From positions 8,373,647 to 8,437,646 of the forward strand of contig OY783197.1 in assembly GCA_963678675.1 (NCBI GenBank): DNA of 64,000 nt, read 5' to 3'. Positions 34,837-46,062 of the stretch are shown one piece after another; the first letter of the stretch is position 1; every line of letters starts with the position of its first letter. A program made the position numbers and the translations under genes. The stretch comes from Xiphydria camelus. Its lineage: Eukaryota > Arthropoda > Insecta > Hymenoptera > Xiphydriidae. The notes below the pieces were generated by a model that saw nothing but the letters and a program-made list of their open reading frames with translations, was not told the origin of the DNA and did not search any database.

Positions 34837-35059
34837 TGGAAGGTTTAAATAGTAGGGACAGGGACTTTTGGAGGCACGTGAAGGCATTCGTTTTAGCATC
34901 GACCCAATGTAGGCATTCGATATCGCATCGCTTATCATTTCAAGCATGCTGCCAGTAGCAGACCAATATCAAGAGCCGACATCACGCCAATGTTGGTGAT
35001 GCCGGCTCCCAATATTGAGCCGATATTGGGCCGATTGTATGACCCCACCTGGGTTATCT

Positions 35060-35650
35060 GATTATTTGAAAATATAAAAATGCATTGAAGTGGGATCTGA
35101 TTTGCAATTATTTGGTACGCCAAAAACTATTCAGTTAAGTTTAATTTAACAAAACTCGATAGAACATTTGCTAAGATTCTACATAGATAATAACGTAATG
35201 TTATACAGCTGATTTATTTTCATACATATTTTATATCATACGAGGACCTGTGAAAGATTGACTCAATGAAATAATTCTATTGTAAGATTAAACAGTGGAG
35301 AATGTACAGATATCATCTGATACTGATATTGATAGTTCCTTCATTAATATCCGAGTAAGAAATATCAGTTATAATAGGTCGCCCTTTTGATATTATTAAT
35401 AATTATGAATTGTGTACTGTTTGTGAACTCAATATAAGCTCTGTAGACTCTTCTCTTATATTCTACAAAAAACCAACCGCTTCTTGGCAGTGCTTCTTAG
35501 AATGTTAAGCAATAAATGTATTCAAATAAACTGAAATCGAAACATAGACTGCGTAATTCTCATAGTCGAAGATTTTTGTACTACAAATAATATAGAAACA
35601 ATGTACAAATTCCTGAAAGTCGATTTTTAATTTCAAATAAAAGATTTTTA
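35060..35650. other. No gene seen
   Basis: AT-rich intergenic sequence without recognisable motifs. Confidence 0.5.
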
Positions 35651-35919
35651 TATTAAACTAGCAGCCCGTCCCGGCTTCGCACGGGTAGATTGTGGATTGA
35701 TTTTGTCCGTCCACCATTCTTTAAATACATTTTTAATACAAAACTTTTAGTATTTTTCCCGGGCTACGCAATGGTCATATTGGATTTGACCTTGACCATG
35801 ACCGTTAAGGTTATATCGAGGTCAAATTAATTTTTTTTCACGTTCAAATGTGTCCTTGACCATTTTTTTCATGTTACCTTTATTGTCAGCGGAGGTCAAA
35901 TTTAGGTCAAGTATAGTTC

Positions 35920-36790
35920 GACTTTTTGAACACCCTGTGTAAGATTTACTAACTCAGAAGCCTTCGCGGGCATGCGTCCAACCATTTCCCAACTTTTCAT
36001 CGCAATCGAATGAACGGTTTAGGAAGGCATAATAATCATCGTACCGGTACTTTTTGAACACCTTTTATAAGATTTACTAATTCAGAAACCTTCGCGGGCA
36101 TGCGTCCAACCATTCCCCAAAGTTTCATCGCAATCGGATGAACGGTTTAGGAAGGCATAATAATCATCCGTACCGGTACTTTTTGAACACCCTGTATAAG
36201 ATTTACTAACTCAAAAACCTTTGCGGGCATGCGTCCAACCATTCCCCAACTTTTCATCGCAATCGGATGAACGGTTTAGGAAGGCATAATAATCATCAGT
36301 ACCAGTACTTTTTGAACACCTTTTATAAGATTTACTAACTCAGAAACCTTCGCGGACATGCGTCCAACCATTCCCCAACTTTTCATCGCAATCGGATGAA
36401 CGGTTTAGGAAGGCATAATAATCATCAGTACCGGTACTTTTTGAACACCTTTTATAAGATTTACTAACAATAAGAAACCTTCGCGGGCATGCGTCCAACC
36501 ATTCCCCAAAGTTTCATCGCAATCGGATGAACGGTTTAGGAAGGCATTTGATATTACCTTAAAGGTCACGGTCAAGGTCAAATCCAATACGACCACTGGG
36601 TAGCCAAGGGAAAATTCTTAAAGTTTTGTATTAAACATTTTTCTCTAAAATGTTTTCCCGCTGAGATAATCGGCCGTACCGGGACTTTTTGAACACCCTG
36701 TATAAGATTTACTAACTCAGAAACCATCGCAGGCATGCGTCCAACCATTTCCCAAAATTGCATCGCAATCGGATGAACGGTTTAGGAAGG
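35920..36790 (+). repeat. Tandem array, 129-bp period, about 6 units
   Basis: TTTTTGAACACC starts units at 35923, 36051, 36180, 36309, 36438 and 36686. The first four intervals are 128, 129, 129 and 129 bp; the last, 248 bp, contains a degenerate unit interrupted by 36545-36680. Each unit has GGGCATGCGTCCAACCATT and GATGAACGGTTTAGGAAGGC. Confidence 0.92.
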
Positions 36791-36799
36791 CATACGAGA

Positions 36800-36802
36800 C
36801 AT

Positions 36803-36837
<35 letters not shown>

Positions 36838-36848
36838 GCAGACAGACA
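36800..36848 (+). repeat. (CAGA)n microsatellite
   Basis: About ten CAGA units just before the AT-rich tail of the RTE-like repeat. Confidence 0.9.
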
Positions 36849-36873
36849 TTCATTTTTATATATATATAGATTG

Positions 36874-37755
36874 TAAATAGGTATTCTCACTTTTTACTTT
36901 AACACCTATGCTGATATAAATGAGTAGAAACCAGCAGTTGTCACTTAAGATCACTAACCAGATTACGAACAAATATTACTAAAGAACTAATGTGGAGTAA
37001 ATTGTCATTAGAGTTCGTAAGTTTCGAGGATCACATGTCTACGAGACATTAGTGAATACCTAATGAACACTTATAAGTACTGATGAAAAACAAATAAACA
37101 CTGAGCAGTTGCCATTAGTGCGAATTAGTATCCATTAGTATTTTATTAGTACTTTTCTATAAAGGTAGTATATTATTGTATCTGAAAATTGAAGAAACTT
37201 TTAACAGTATGGCAGATTCTCTACAGGGACAAGTAATGACAATAGGCGATCTACATAGAGTTGAAGGAAAGCGCCCCAGACAGCCAGTCAACCCCTTCGA
37301 ACAAGAACGCCCTGAACTGTTGATAGTTACATTGGATTGTCCTCTATTGTTCTCCCTCAAACGACTCGGAATACGTCCCCAAGTACATCGGAGCATGAGA
37401 AATATCGATTGAATCGTTTCGGGTGGAAACAAAAGAACAATCACCATATCGTCTGTTGGCGTCGCGCTTGCACGAAGGCTTCGACTAGTCGACTAGTTCG
37501 AAGCATTGACACCGTGAAATGACCGAACCTAGTTATTTTCTGTATTGCGTAAAATCCGTTGATGGGAGGAAAATTTAAATTGCACATTTGCCCAATTAAT
37601 TCTGAATCAAATTCGCGCTATTTATATCAGATTTCTCTGTATAGATACCTTAATTAGCTAATTTGTTCAATTAAATTGTGACAAAAATTTAAAAACTAAT
37701 ACAAACGATACTAATGTTTACCTCCATTGTAAGATAAACTAACAAATAACCATCC
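36874..37755. other. No supported gene; one open frame after an acceptor-like site
   Basis: A 78-codon frame at 37176-37412 (MADSLQGQVMTIGDL, then KRPRQPVNPFEQERPELLIV) has protein-like composition and follows an acceptor-like TTTTAACAG at 37208, but I recognise no family. The palindrome CGACTAGTCGACTAGTTCG lies at about 37482. Confidence 0.35.
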
Positions 37756-37759
37756 TTAA

Positions 37760-38129
37760 CCTTCAAGCGCCCGCGCCTGAAATAGTGACACAGTCTCCCG
37801 CAAGACGGCCATCTGGCTGCTCAATATTTTTTTCCTTTTCTGTCATTCTAACTTCATATTTACTGGTTACTAAAGGGTAACTGGCTTAGGTAACATTAGT
37901 ATTTCATTTAAACAAGCTTTAATAAAACGAAAAATCAAAATGGCACATATAGCAAGGAGAAAAATTCCCATGCTAACTAAAACTGAAAATCAATGATACA
38001 AAATCTGGCAAAGAAACGAGTAAATGAGGATTATATCGGGGCTTCACCGTTCGATTCACACTGATAAAGAAATGCCGCGCGTTTTTCGAAAAAGTCGGCC
38101 AATTGGCCACCCACGCGGACGCTCGAAGG
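37760..38129. mobile_element. 370-bp TTAA-flanked MITE (piggyBac-like)
   Basis: Flanked by TTAA (37756-37759 and 38130-38133). The termini are CCTTCAAGCGCCCGCG on the left and CCTTCGAGCGTCCGCG (complement) on the right, 14 of 16 identical. The CC(Y)T start and TTAA target fit piggyBac. No coding capacity. Confidence 0.88.
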
Positions 38130-38133
38130 TTAA

Positions 38134-38818
38134 CCTACTCGTCGTATAACGATTGTACCATTGTCCGCGATCAAAGCACCCATAGCAAAATTGCGAGTTT
38201 TGCATGAGCACCCCTGTGGTTCTCCTTATCCAATAGAATCACCGGAGAAGCGTGAATGCGCATGCGTAGTCATCCGCAAGTGTTGGCGTCGCCAGCAAGT
38301 TCAGATCGGTTTTAATGAAATGTCATTGACATATGGTAGGTACGTCGGATTTATGAGTAATAAAGTATTATAAATATGTGGCATTCCCTCTCATTTTAGA
38401 CGCCCAAAAAATGTTTCAACATCAAGTTATATGAGTAAAACAATTTCGTGAAGTTATCAATTAAAACTCATTACAAATTACGGAATAATCGTATCTTTTA
38501 ACTTTCATTTTTGAAATCGATAGCTAACCCCTATCGGTAGTAAGTTTTTCTCTTCAGGTTACACGAGTAAAAAGAAAATTTTGAGCAGTTACATCGTAGA
38601 ACTCCGAGTCGTCTGGGAGATACAACGATTATTCGATTTTCTTTTTTATACAAACATCATATCTCTTGCGACCGAGAATTCCATAATTTAGCTTTGTACA
38701 ATATTTTCTTACTCCTCGAATATAAACAAAAAAAGTTACCACCGATAGAGCTTGATCTTCAATTGCAAATATACAAAATAAAAAATACGATACTCTATAA
38801 TTATTTCTCTCTTGTGTA
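38134..38818. other. No gene seen
   Basis: Ordinary AT-rich sequence between the TTAA element and the CAGGGTG element. Confidence 0.45.
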
Positions 38819-38820
38819 TA

Positions 38821-40780
38821 CAGGGTGGACCAGGTTAAACGTCATTTTTTTTTATATGTGAGAATAACAAAAAAAGTAGACTTTCAGAAGAAAATTTTTT
38901 TCAAAAATGTTTCCTAACAAAGATACAGGGTGTAAAAGTTTCGAAAAAAATGGTTTTCTCATCATAACTTCTAAACTACTTGATCGATTTCCATGAAGTT
39001 TCGCACACAGGCTAATGTAGAACAGCTCTAAGCAATAATTAAATAATTTTTGAAATTCTCCAGTGGCGTAGATACTAGGGGCCGGTACCCCCCTTTCCCC
39101 CTCCAAATCTTCGGCGCCACTGGATATTTTGCAAAAAAAATTTAATTATTGGATTCGACGTTTAATTTAGAGAAAAAAATCACCCTTGTAAATTTTTGAT
39201 TTATGGCTTCGTTTTTGAGATGTTTATTTTAATTTATAAGGTTGCGAGCAGGCCAAAGCTAGGTTGAACTCCATTAATTGTGATATGTGATAGAGCAACA
39301 ACAAAAATAGATTCTCATGAGAAAATTTTTTTCAAAAATGTTTTTTAACAAAGATATAGGGTGTTAAAGTTTCGAAAAAAAATGGTTTTCTCATCATAAC
39401 TTCTAAACTACTTGATCGATTTCCATGAAATTTCGCACACAGGCCAATGTCGTACAGCTCTAAGTAATAATTAAATAATTTTAAAAAATTCTCCAGTGGT
39501 GTAGATACTGGGGGCAGGTACCCCCCTTTCCCCCTTCCCATTCTTCGGCGCCACTGGACATTTTGCAAAGAAAATTTAATTATTAGATTTCCCGTTTAAT
39601 TTAAAAAAAAATCATCCTTGCAAATGTTTGATTTGTGACTTCGTTTTTGAGATATTTATTTAAATTTATAGGGTTTCGAGAGCAGGCTAAACGTTATGAT
39701 TGAACTGCCAAGAAAATACAATATGAGAGGCCAAAACTGTTTTTAACATTTTATTACTGACTAGACATACATCAAAGATACAAAAAAAGCTAATCAACAA
39801 TTAAATTATGTTTTACAATAAGTTCTCAAAATGGAATCCACCGACCTCAATGCATTTTTGAGCTCTTCTGTGGCCACGGAATTAATTGCCGCTAAGACTT
39901 GAGGACGGTTTCTCTTCAGTTGACGGCACGCCTCTTCAATACGTTCCACCAAATCAAAAATTTGCAAGGGTGATTTTTTTCTTTAAATTAAACGGGAAAT
40001 CCAATAATTAAATTTTCATTGCAAAATATCCAGTGGCGCCGAAGATGGGGAAGGGGGGAAGGGGGGAAGGGGGTTACCGGTCCCCAGTATCTACGCCACT
40101 GAAGAATTTTTTAAAATTATTTAATTATTACTTAGAGCTGTACGCCATTAGCCTGTGTGCGAAATTTCATGGAAATCGATCAAGTAGTTTAGAAGTTATG
40201 ATGAGAAAACCATTTTTTTTCGAAACTTTGACACCCTATATCTTTGTTAGGAAACATTTTTGAAACAAATTTTCTCATGAGAATCTATTTTTTTTTATTG
40301 CTCTATCACATATCGCAATTAATGGAGTTCAACCTAGCTTTGGCCTGCTCGCAACCCTATAAATTAAAATAAATATCTCAAAAACGAAGCCATAAATCAG
40401 AAATTTGCAAGGGTAATTTTTTTTCTCTAAATTAAACAGGGAATCCAACGATTAAATTTTCTTTGCAAAATATCCAATGGCACCGAAAATTGGGAGAGGG
40501 AAAGGGGGGTACCGGCCCCTAGTATCTACGCCACTGGAGAATTTTTAAAAATTATTTAATTATTGCTTAGAGCTGTTCTACATTAGCCTGTGTGCGAAAC
40601 TTCATGGAAATCGATCAAGTAGTTTAGAAGTTATGATGAGAAAACCGTTTTTTTTCGAAACTTTGACACCCTGTATCTTTGTTAGGAAACATTTTTGAAA
40701 AAAATTTTCTTATGAAAGTCTACTTTTTTTTATTGTTCTATCACATATAAAAAAAATGACGTTTAACCTGGTCCACCCTG
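38821..40780. mobile_element. CAGGGTG-family foldback element, 1.96 kb
   Basis: TA flanks both ends (38819-38820 and 40781-40782). Termini CAGGGTGGACCAGGTTAAAC and its complement are perfect. Each arm is about 900 bp and contains two direct copies of a 420-bp unit with TCGATTTCCATGAARTTTCG and CAGTGGCGTAGATACTGG-like words, so the element holds four copies, two in each orientation. In the centre is a piece of a mariner-like transposase. It is therefore a foldback built from the ends of a Tc1/mariner element. Confidence 0.92.
39806..39949 (-). pseudogene. C-terminal remnant of a mariner-like transposase
   Basis: A 47-residue open tail reads VERIEEACRQLKRNRPQVLA, then AINSVATEELKNALRSVDSI, and ends LRTYCKT and a stop. 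The IEEACRQL...L..A..SV pattern corresponds to the last 45-50 residues of insect mariner/IS630-type transposases, where the arms of the element follow directly. Everything upstream of it has been lost. Confidence 0.55.
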
Positions 40781-41305
40781 TATATGGAGCATTTCACAAG
40801 AAAACGACAAAGCGAAACCCATAGGGGGGGTCGGGAATTTACTTCATATATTTTTTTTCTTAAAGGTTTTTGGGTTCTAAACATACTTCCAAGTGGATTT
40901 TTTTTATTGCCTTTGTTTAAACGGAATATCTCTCGACAATATTGAAAAATATGATTTTCAGGGATAATTTTCGAATAGAAGAAATGATAAATAATTTCAA
41001 CACAATTGTGATATATCGACTCTTATATTATTTATAATGAATTATGATTTTATTGATATTTATTAAGTGTTTTATTGAATAAAATTTGACATAACATCTA
41101 CTATTTTTCATTATACCAAGGACTTGATAGTCTGGCGAAAATGAATATCTTTTTGTTCTAATTTTTCCATTTTCGTCAGGAATAATGCAGTGAGAGCGCA
41201 AAGTATTACGGATGGGCTTTGCGCGACAGAAGCGATCTGATATATATATAATTCCGATTTTATCACATTATAATTTGTAGCATCCCAGTAACGAAATGTT
41301 AATAT

Positions 41306-44300
41306 ACAGGCACACAAAGAAAAAAAGTTCCTGTTCCCGGAAACAGACCAGTATATCTTTATGTTTTTGAGGTCGCTGAATCCGAATCCGGTATCCGTTT
41401 GCCTCCATCACGTCACGTTCAAGGTCATTTCAAGGTCAAATCCAGGAAAAATAGTCAAATCGATTCAAGTTATTATTCCTATATATTTTTGGGGTCGCTG
41501 AATCCAAATCCGACGTCCGTTTGATCCGACAAGGTCAAATTCAAGGCCATTTCAAGGTCAAATTTATTTATTCTCCCAAAAATGAATTTTTTTACTGCAG
41601 ATTCTGAAAGAACGGGAAATTTTACGTCTAGATATGTATCCAATTTTTTTGATAACATAACCCCTAAGCTCATTTCAAGGTCACTTTATATTATTGTATG
41701 GAAGGTTCATATGACAATTGCAAAAATAAGAAAATGTGTCTTCACGAGAATAAACTACCACGTCAATATGTTTTCGAGGTCACTGAGTTAGAATCCGGGG
41801 TTCGTTTACCACCAGTATGTCAGGGTCAAATTCATTTCAAGGTCAAATCCAGCAAAAATGTTCAAATCTTTTCGCATCATCACTCCGTTATATTTTTGGA
41901 ATCACTGGAACGTGTATTTTGTATTTCACTCTGCTACTTCTTCATCGTTTCGCCTTCTTTTATAACGTACTCGTTTATTCTCAAAAGATCTGTGCAAGGG
42001 ATTTCTCTTGCGTTTTTTTCCTTTTTCCGCGCTTTCTCTTTGCAACATCCAACAGAAATCTGCCATCATGTTTTCATCCCATCCACCCTGAAATCTTCGT
42101 TCTACATCTTTAAAATCTTGGTGGAAACGTTCTCCTTGTTCTTCACTGAAATTTGCCAACGTTACCTGGAAATTCGTCCACATGACTGTCCATCATATGT
42201 AATTTTAAACTCATGTTACATTCCAGTCTCCTGAAATTCTCAACCATGTCAGAAATTATTTTGTTTAGTCCGAGCACTTATGATTGCCTAGAAAATTACT
42301 ACATACTTTCTTGAAGCTGACCCACGCATTCTTCTCAATAGAACTCATTTGAGTTACGAAGTGATTGTCTCTAAACATTTTTCTGATCTGAGGTCCATCG
42401 AATACTCCCACGCCTACTTTAGCATCAGATAGACCTGGAAATTGATCTCGTAAGTATTTGTATCAATCGCTTTCTTTATTCAACGCTTTGACGAATGGTT
42501 TCATGAGTCCTAACTTTATATGTAATGGAGGTATCAATACCTTCTTTGAATCTATCAACGGCTGCTGTAAGATATTGTCGGATCCTACAACGAAGGATGT
42601 TCTAGGATCCCAAACCTTTTTCACGTAATGATTTTGTTTATCTCTACTATCCCATTTACAAAGATAACACGGTTTTTTTGTATAGCCAGATTGCTGTCCC
42701 AAAATCATTGTGAGGATTTTAAAATCTCCGCAAACTTGCCATTTGTGGTCATCATATTTTATTGCTGCTAATAGAGTTTTCAAACATTCATACGATTCAT
42801 TCATAACAGTCGAATGCGCAACTGGTATTGGTGCGTACCTATACATTAGTATTGTGGAGTAAGACTGCTTTGAGACTACGTTTACTAGAATCGATAAAAC
42901 GTCTCCATTGATCAGCACTATAAGTATCGGGCTTTAATTCGTCGATTAATCCTTTGACATTATTACAATAAACGAGAGACTTATTTGAATTACGAGCGAA
43001 AAAGCTCCTACATTTTTTTTCTCTTGTCCTGTAAAACGTTACCTTCGTTTTCTTCTCTTCAGCAGATTTCTCTTTTTCAACGTAGAAGCACAGTACTCGG
43101 CAACATCTTTCGGCAATCCCATGTTACGAATGAAATCGTTCAGTTCTTCCTGTGAGAACAATTGAGGCTTTTTATTCTTACAACCCGTTGGAACGTATTC
43201 ATGAGAATCATCTTCAGTTTCACTTTCTTCATCATTCGTTTGGCCATCTTCGCTGCCACTTTCATTTCCGCTCATACATCTCTCATTGTCATTATCAGTT
43301 TCATTTACACACATGTAACTTTCATCTTCGCTATCAGTTCCACTCATATAGCTCTTATCTCTATTATTATCATCGTACTGTTCATCCTCATTCACACAAT
43401 CTGTACGCTGATCTATATTTTCTCTTTCAACGTTTGCTTTAATCTCGTCTATTTCCATTCCATCTGAACTAAAATTCCGTTTGTTTGTATTGTCCTCGTT
43501 GGAAATAACAGGTATGACACTCGTAACGTTAGCATACTTTAATGTGATTTACTTTTCATATTGTACCCAGTTAGATGTTTTGCAGAAATAACAATCTTGT
43601 CTAGATTTCGCTTTGGTCCAATGTATTGGTATAAGAAAATTGAGATATTTCTTGTCTCGAGATTTATCATAACGATGAAACATTGTGTTACAAGAAGCAC
43701 AAATGATGTGTGGTACCCAATCATTACCTTCATCTATCATGTTCAAATCAAAACAATCCTTATACATATTCCTTATACGCTCTGAAATACGTTTGCGATT
43801 CTCTTTGATGCTTCATACTTACCACAAACATAACAAAATGAATCTGGATCCTTATTGCATATGTGATCCGAACTTGTAGTGATAGACTCTACAGTAGCCA
43901 AGTTTTCCACCAATGCAGAGCTGCGGTCGCTTGATGACGACGATTGCTTGCCCGCTTGCTTACCCAGACCAACCGCCGATACTGGGGTTCCTTGTGAGAA
44001 CCCCTGTATCGTAACACATTTCCGTGTGCCTGCCATGACGTCTTGGACGCCTTCATCCAGGGATTTTGCCGGAAAAATAAACAATAAAAAACCCGTTACC
44101 CACCGTCACCATGTGGAGGTACCCTGGGTGCAGGCACACCACACATATTCGCTGTATCAAATTTACAACGATGAGCTCCAATTCACTTGAATTGAGAGAT
44201 CACGTGACTGGATTTCAAAATTTATTTTGCGGTACGAGAACAGATTTATTCTCGCTCGGAACTGAGTGAGTTGATGCATGGAAAAAGAAACTTGGCAGAT

Positions 44301-44976
44301 CTCCAAACAGACCTCCGCGTCTTTTAAACGTCAAAGACGTGTACCGCTCAATGGATCATTCGGTCATGGACGCCGATCCGCGGTAATGCATTGAAGACAC
44401 GAGAGAGCTAGAAAACCGCCATAGGCAACAGCCTCCCGACTGACCGCTCCATCACGGCCTCTCTTACTACAGACCCGAGCCGGCGCGATCGAAGCTCCGC
44501 TATCCACTCCACGCGCAACCCGGCGCCCTATGAGTGGAAACACGTCGACCGGCACTCCCATGGAGGGGGTCAGCTTGGACTTTAGATTATAACATTTTTG
44601 CTAGATTTGACCTTGACCTTGGGGGTTATGTTATCAACAAAATTGAATACATATCTAGACGTAAAATTTCCCGTTCTTTCAGAATCTGCAGTCAAAAATT
44701 CATTTTTAGCAGAATAAATACATTTGACCTTGAAATGACCTTGAATTTGATCTTGTCGGATCAAACGGACATCGGATTTGAATTCAGCGACCTCAAAAAT
44801 ATATAGGAATAATAATTTGAATCGATTTGACTATTTTTCCAGGATTTGACCTTGAAATGACCTTGAACGTGACGTGATGGAGACAAACGGACATCGGATT
44901 CGGATTCAGCAACCTCAAAAACATAAAGATATACTGGTCTGATTCCGGGAACAGGAGCTTTTTTTTGTGTGCCTGT
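41306..44976 (-). mobile_element. ACAGGCACAC-family DNA transposon, 3.7 kb
   Basis: The inverted repeats are about 390 bp (41306-41695 and 44600-44976), starting ACAGGCACACAAA, and share CCAGTATATCTTTATG, GTCGCTGAATCCRAATCCG and TTTACGTCTAGATATGTAT. The repeats contain many TCAAGGTCA words. The interior carries a decayed minus-strand gene of a family widespread in arthropods. The short copy at 9694-10573 is a deletion or foldback derivative of the same family, so the interior gene is the best candidate for its transposition protein. Confidence 0.85.
41926..44084 (-). pseudogene. Conserved uncharacterised mobile protein, decayed
   Basis: Read from 44084 down: an N-terminal zinc motif (DPDSFCYVCGKY, 43850), then a GNDWVPHIICASCNTMF and DCYFC block (43750-43580), an acidic linker, EELNDFIRNMGLPKDVAEYC (43150), a stretch with LKPDTYSADQWRRFIDSSKR (42960-42880), then IPVAHSTVMNESYECLKTLL, VCGDFKILTMILGQQSGYTK, PCYLCKWDSRDKQNHYVKKV (42640), PPLHIKLGLMKPFVKALNKE (42490), and finally EEQGERFHQDFKDVERRFQG (42090) with a basic tail. 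This order is that of a protein of about 700 aa found in very many copies in arthropods. It has frame changes near 43500, 43030, 42870 and 42250 plus stops. Function is not established; conserved Cys, His and Asp suggest a nuclease-like core. Confidence 0.7.
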
Positions 44977-45058
44977 GTTATCCGGCTTAGATGCTCATTC
45001 ATATAGAGCCATTGGAGTCATTATTTGTTCATGTGCTGGCAATTAAAGACTTGCTCGA

Positions 45059-45388
45059 GCAGCTAATCGCTTAACAGTTCCCCCCAATACCATCGGAAGG
45101 GCCATTGCCGCGCGCTGTGGCAAAAAAATGCCATTCAGCATCGACGCCAAAATCTTCAAAATGATAATAAATACTACAGAAATTTTTAAAATTTTTAAAT
45201 TACTGTGGCGCCTCGTCTCTGAGAAGTAAATCATCTTTGATGGCATTGGTGTAAACGATTTTTAAAAATCATTGATGATTCTAGAAAAAGCGTAAACCCT
45301 GTACGAGTCATGATGCAAGAAATTTGGCATAATGCGCAGGGCAAAGGCCCTCCGATGGTATTAGGGGAACTGTTAAGCGATTAGCTGC
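45059..45388. mobile_element. Foldback element, about 330 bp
   Basis: GCAGCTAATCGCTTAACAGT, then TCCCC and AATACCATCGGA, appear at 45059-45103 and as the complement at 45344-45388. The pair lies at the centre of the 9.2-kb foldback, where left and right arms diverge right after GCGCGACAGAAGC, consistent with a separate insertion. Confidence 0.7.
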
Positions 45389-45639
45389 TTCTGTCGCGCA
45401 AAGCCCATCCGTGATAACTTGCGCTCTCACTGCATTATTCCTGACGAAAATGGAAAAATTAGAACAAAAAGATATTCATTTTCGCCAGACTATCAAGTCC
45501 TTAATATATTGAAAAAACAGTAGATGTTATGTCAAATTTTATTCAATAAAATACTTAATAAATATCAATAAAATCATAATTCATTATAAATAATATAAGA
45601 GTCGATATATTACAATTTTGTCCTACATTTCGCTTTCCT

Positions 45640-46058
45640 TATCGCGATTTTTGGTAAATAACTTACTCAACGGTTAATTTTTTTGTGATTAAGTTTCAGC
45701 AAATATTACTGATGAAAAAAATTTTCTTGTTTGCATTTTTTTTCTAAAATAGTGCATAAAATATTGAAAAATCGCCATTCCATGGTGTGTGCTGGCTTAA
45801 CAAATTTGTGATTCCTTGAAGATTAAGTTAAATTTGTTTTTCCTGAAATAAAAAACGGCGTATTTTCAGGAGGCGAAAAAATAGTTGTTATTTTCGTTTC
45901 TGCCGGTACTGGTAATACCGGATATTTTTTTCCAAAAAATACATTCAAAAACAAAACTTTTTTGTATTTGAAGTTTTTTGAAATGATCATTTCTTCTATT
46001 CGAAAATTAGCCCTGAAAATTATTATACATTTTTCAATATTGTCGAGAGATATCCCGT
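45640..46058. other. No gene seen
   Basis: AT-rich. The last part (45975-46058) is a right-arm segment of the 9.2-kb foldback; the rest has no counterpart in the left arm. Confidence 0.45.
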
Positions 46059-46062
46059 TTAA

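Larger units (their letters stand above)
32313..35053. mobile_element. Inverted-repeat element with CCAATATTGG-type subterminal motifs
   Basis: The left end CCCAGGTAGG and the complement of the right end CCCAGGTGGG match in 9 of 10 positions. Beside each are repeated near-palindromes: CCGACATTGG, GCCGGC and CGGCATTGG on the left; GCCGACATCACGCCAATGTTG, GCCGGC and CCAATATTGAGCCGATATTGG on the right. The element includes a diverged direct repeat (32489-32890) and a LINE ORF1 fragment. Terminus and motif style resemble the elements at 56963-63150 and 55294. Confidence 0.55.
35660..36873 (+). mobile_element. RTE-like repeat with internal tandem array
   Basis: Begins ACTAGCAGCCCGTCCCGGCT and ends ATTCATTTTTATATATATAG, after a CAGA microsatellite, the typical frame of a common insect interspersed repeat related to the copy at 9321-10943. 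Instead of a coding region, it contains a 129-bp tandem array. A few TCAAGGTCA-like words occur on both sides of the array. Confidence 0.65.

Noticed and set aside
34289..34947. Minus-strand frames rich in Leu, Pro and Ser over the LINE ORF1 fragment
   Set aside because: Shadows of the A/G-rich coding strand.
35920..36790. Possible CRISPR or satellite array of 129-bp units
   Set aside because: Lies wholly inside an RTE-like element and has no spacers; only about six units.
43152..43467. Plus-strand frames rich in His, Phe and Ile
   Set aside because: Complement of the acidic linker of the minus-strand mobile gene.
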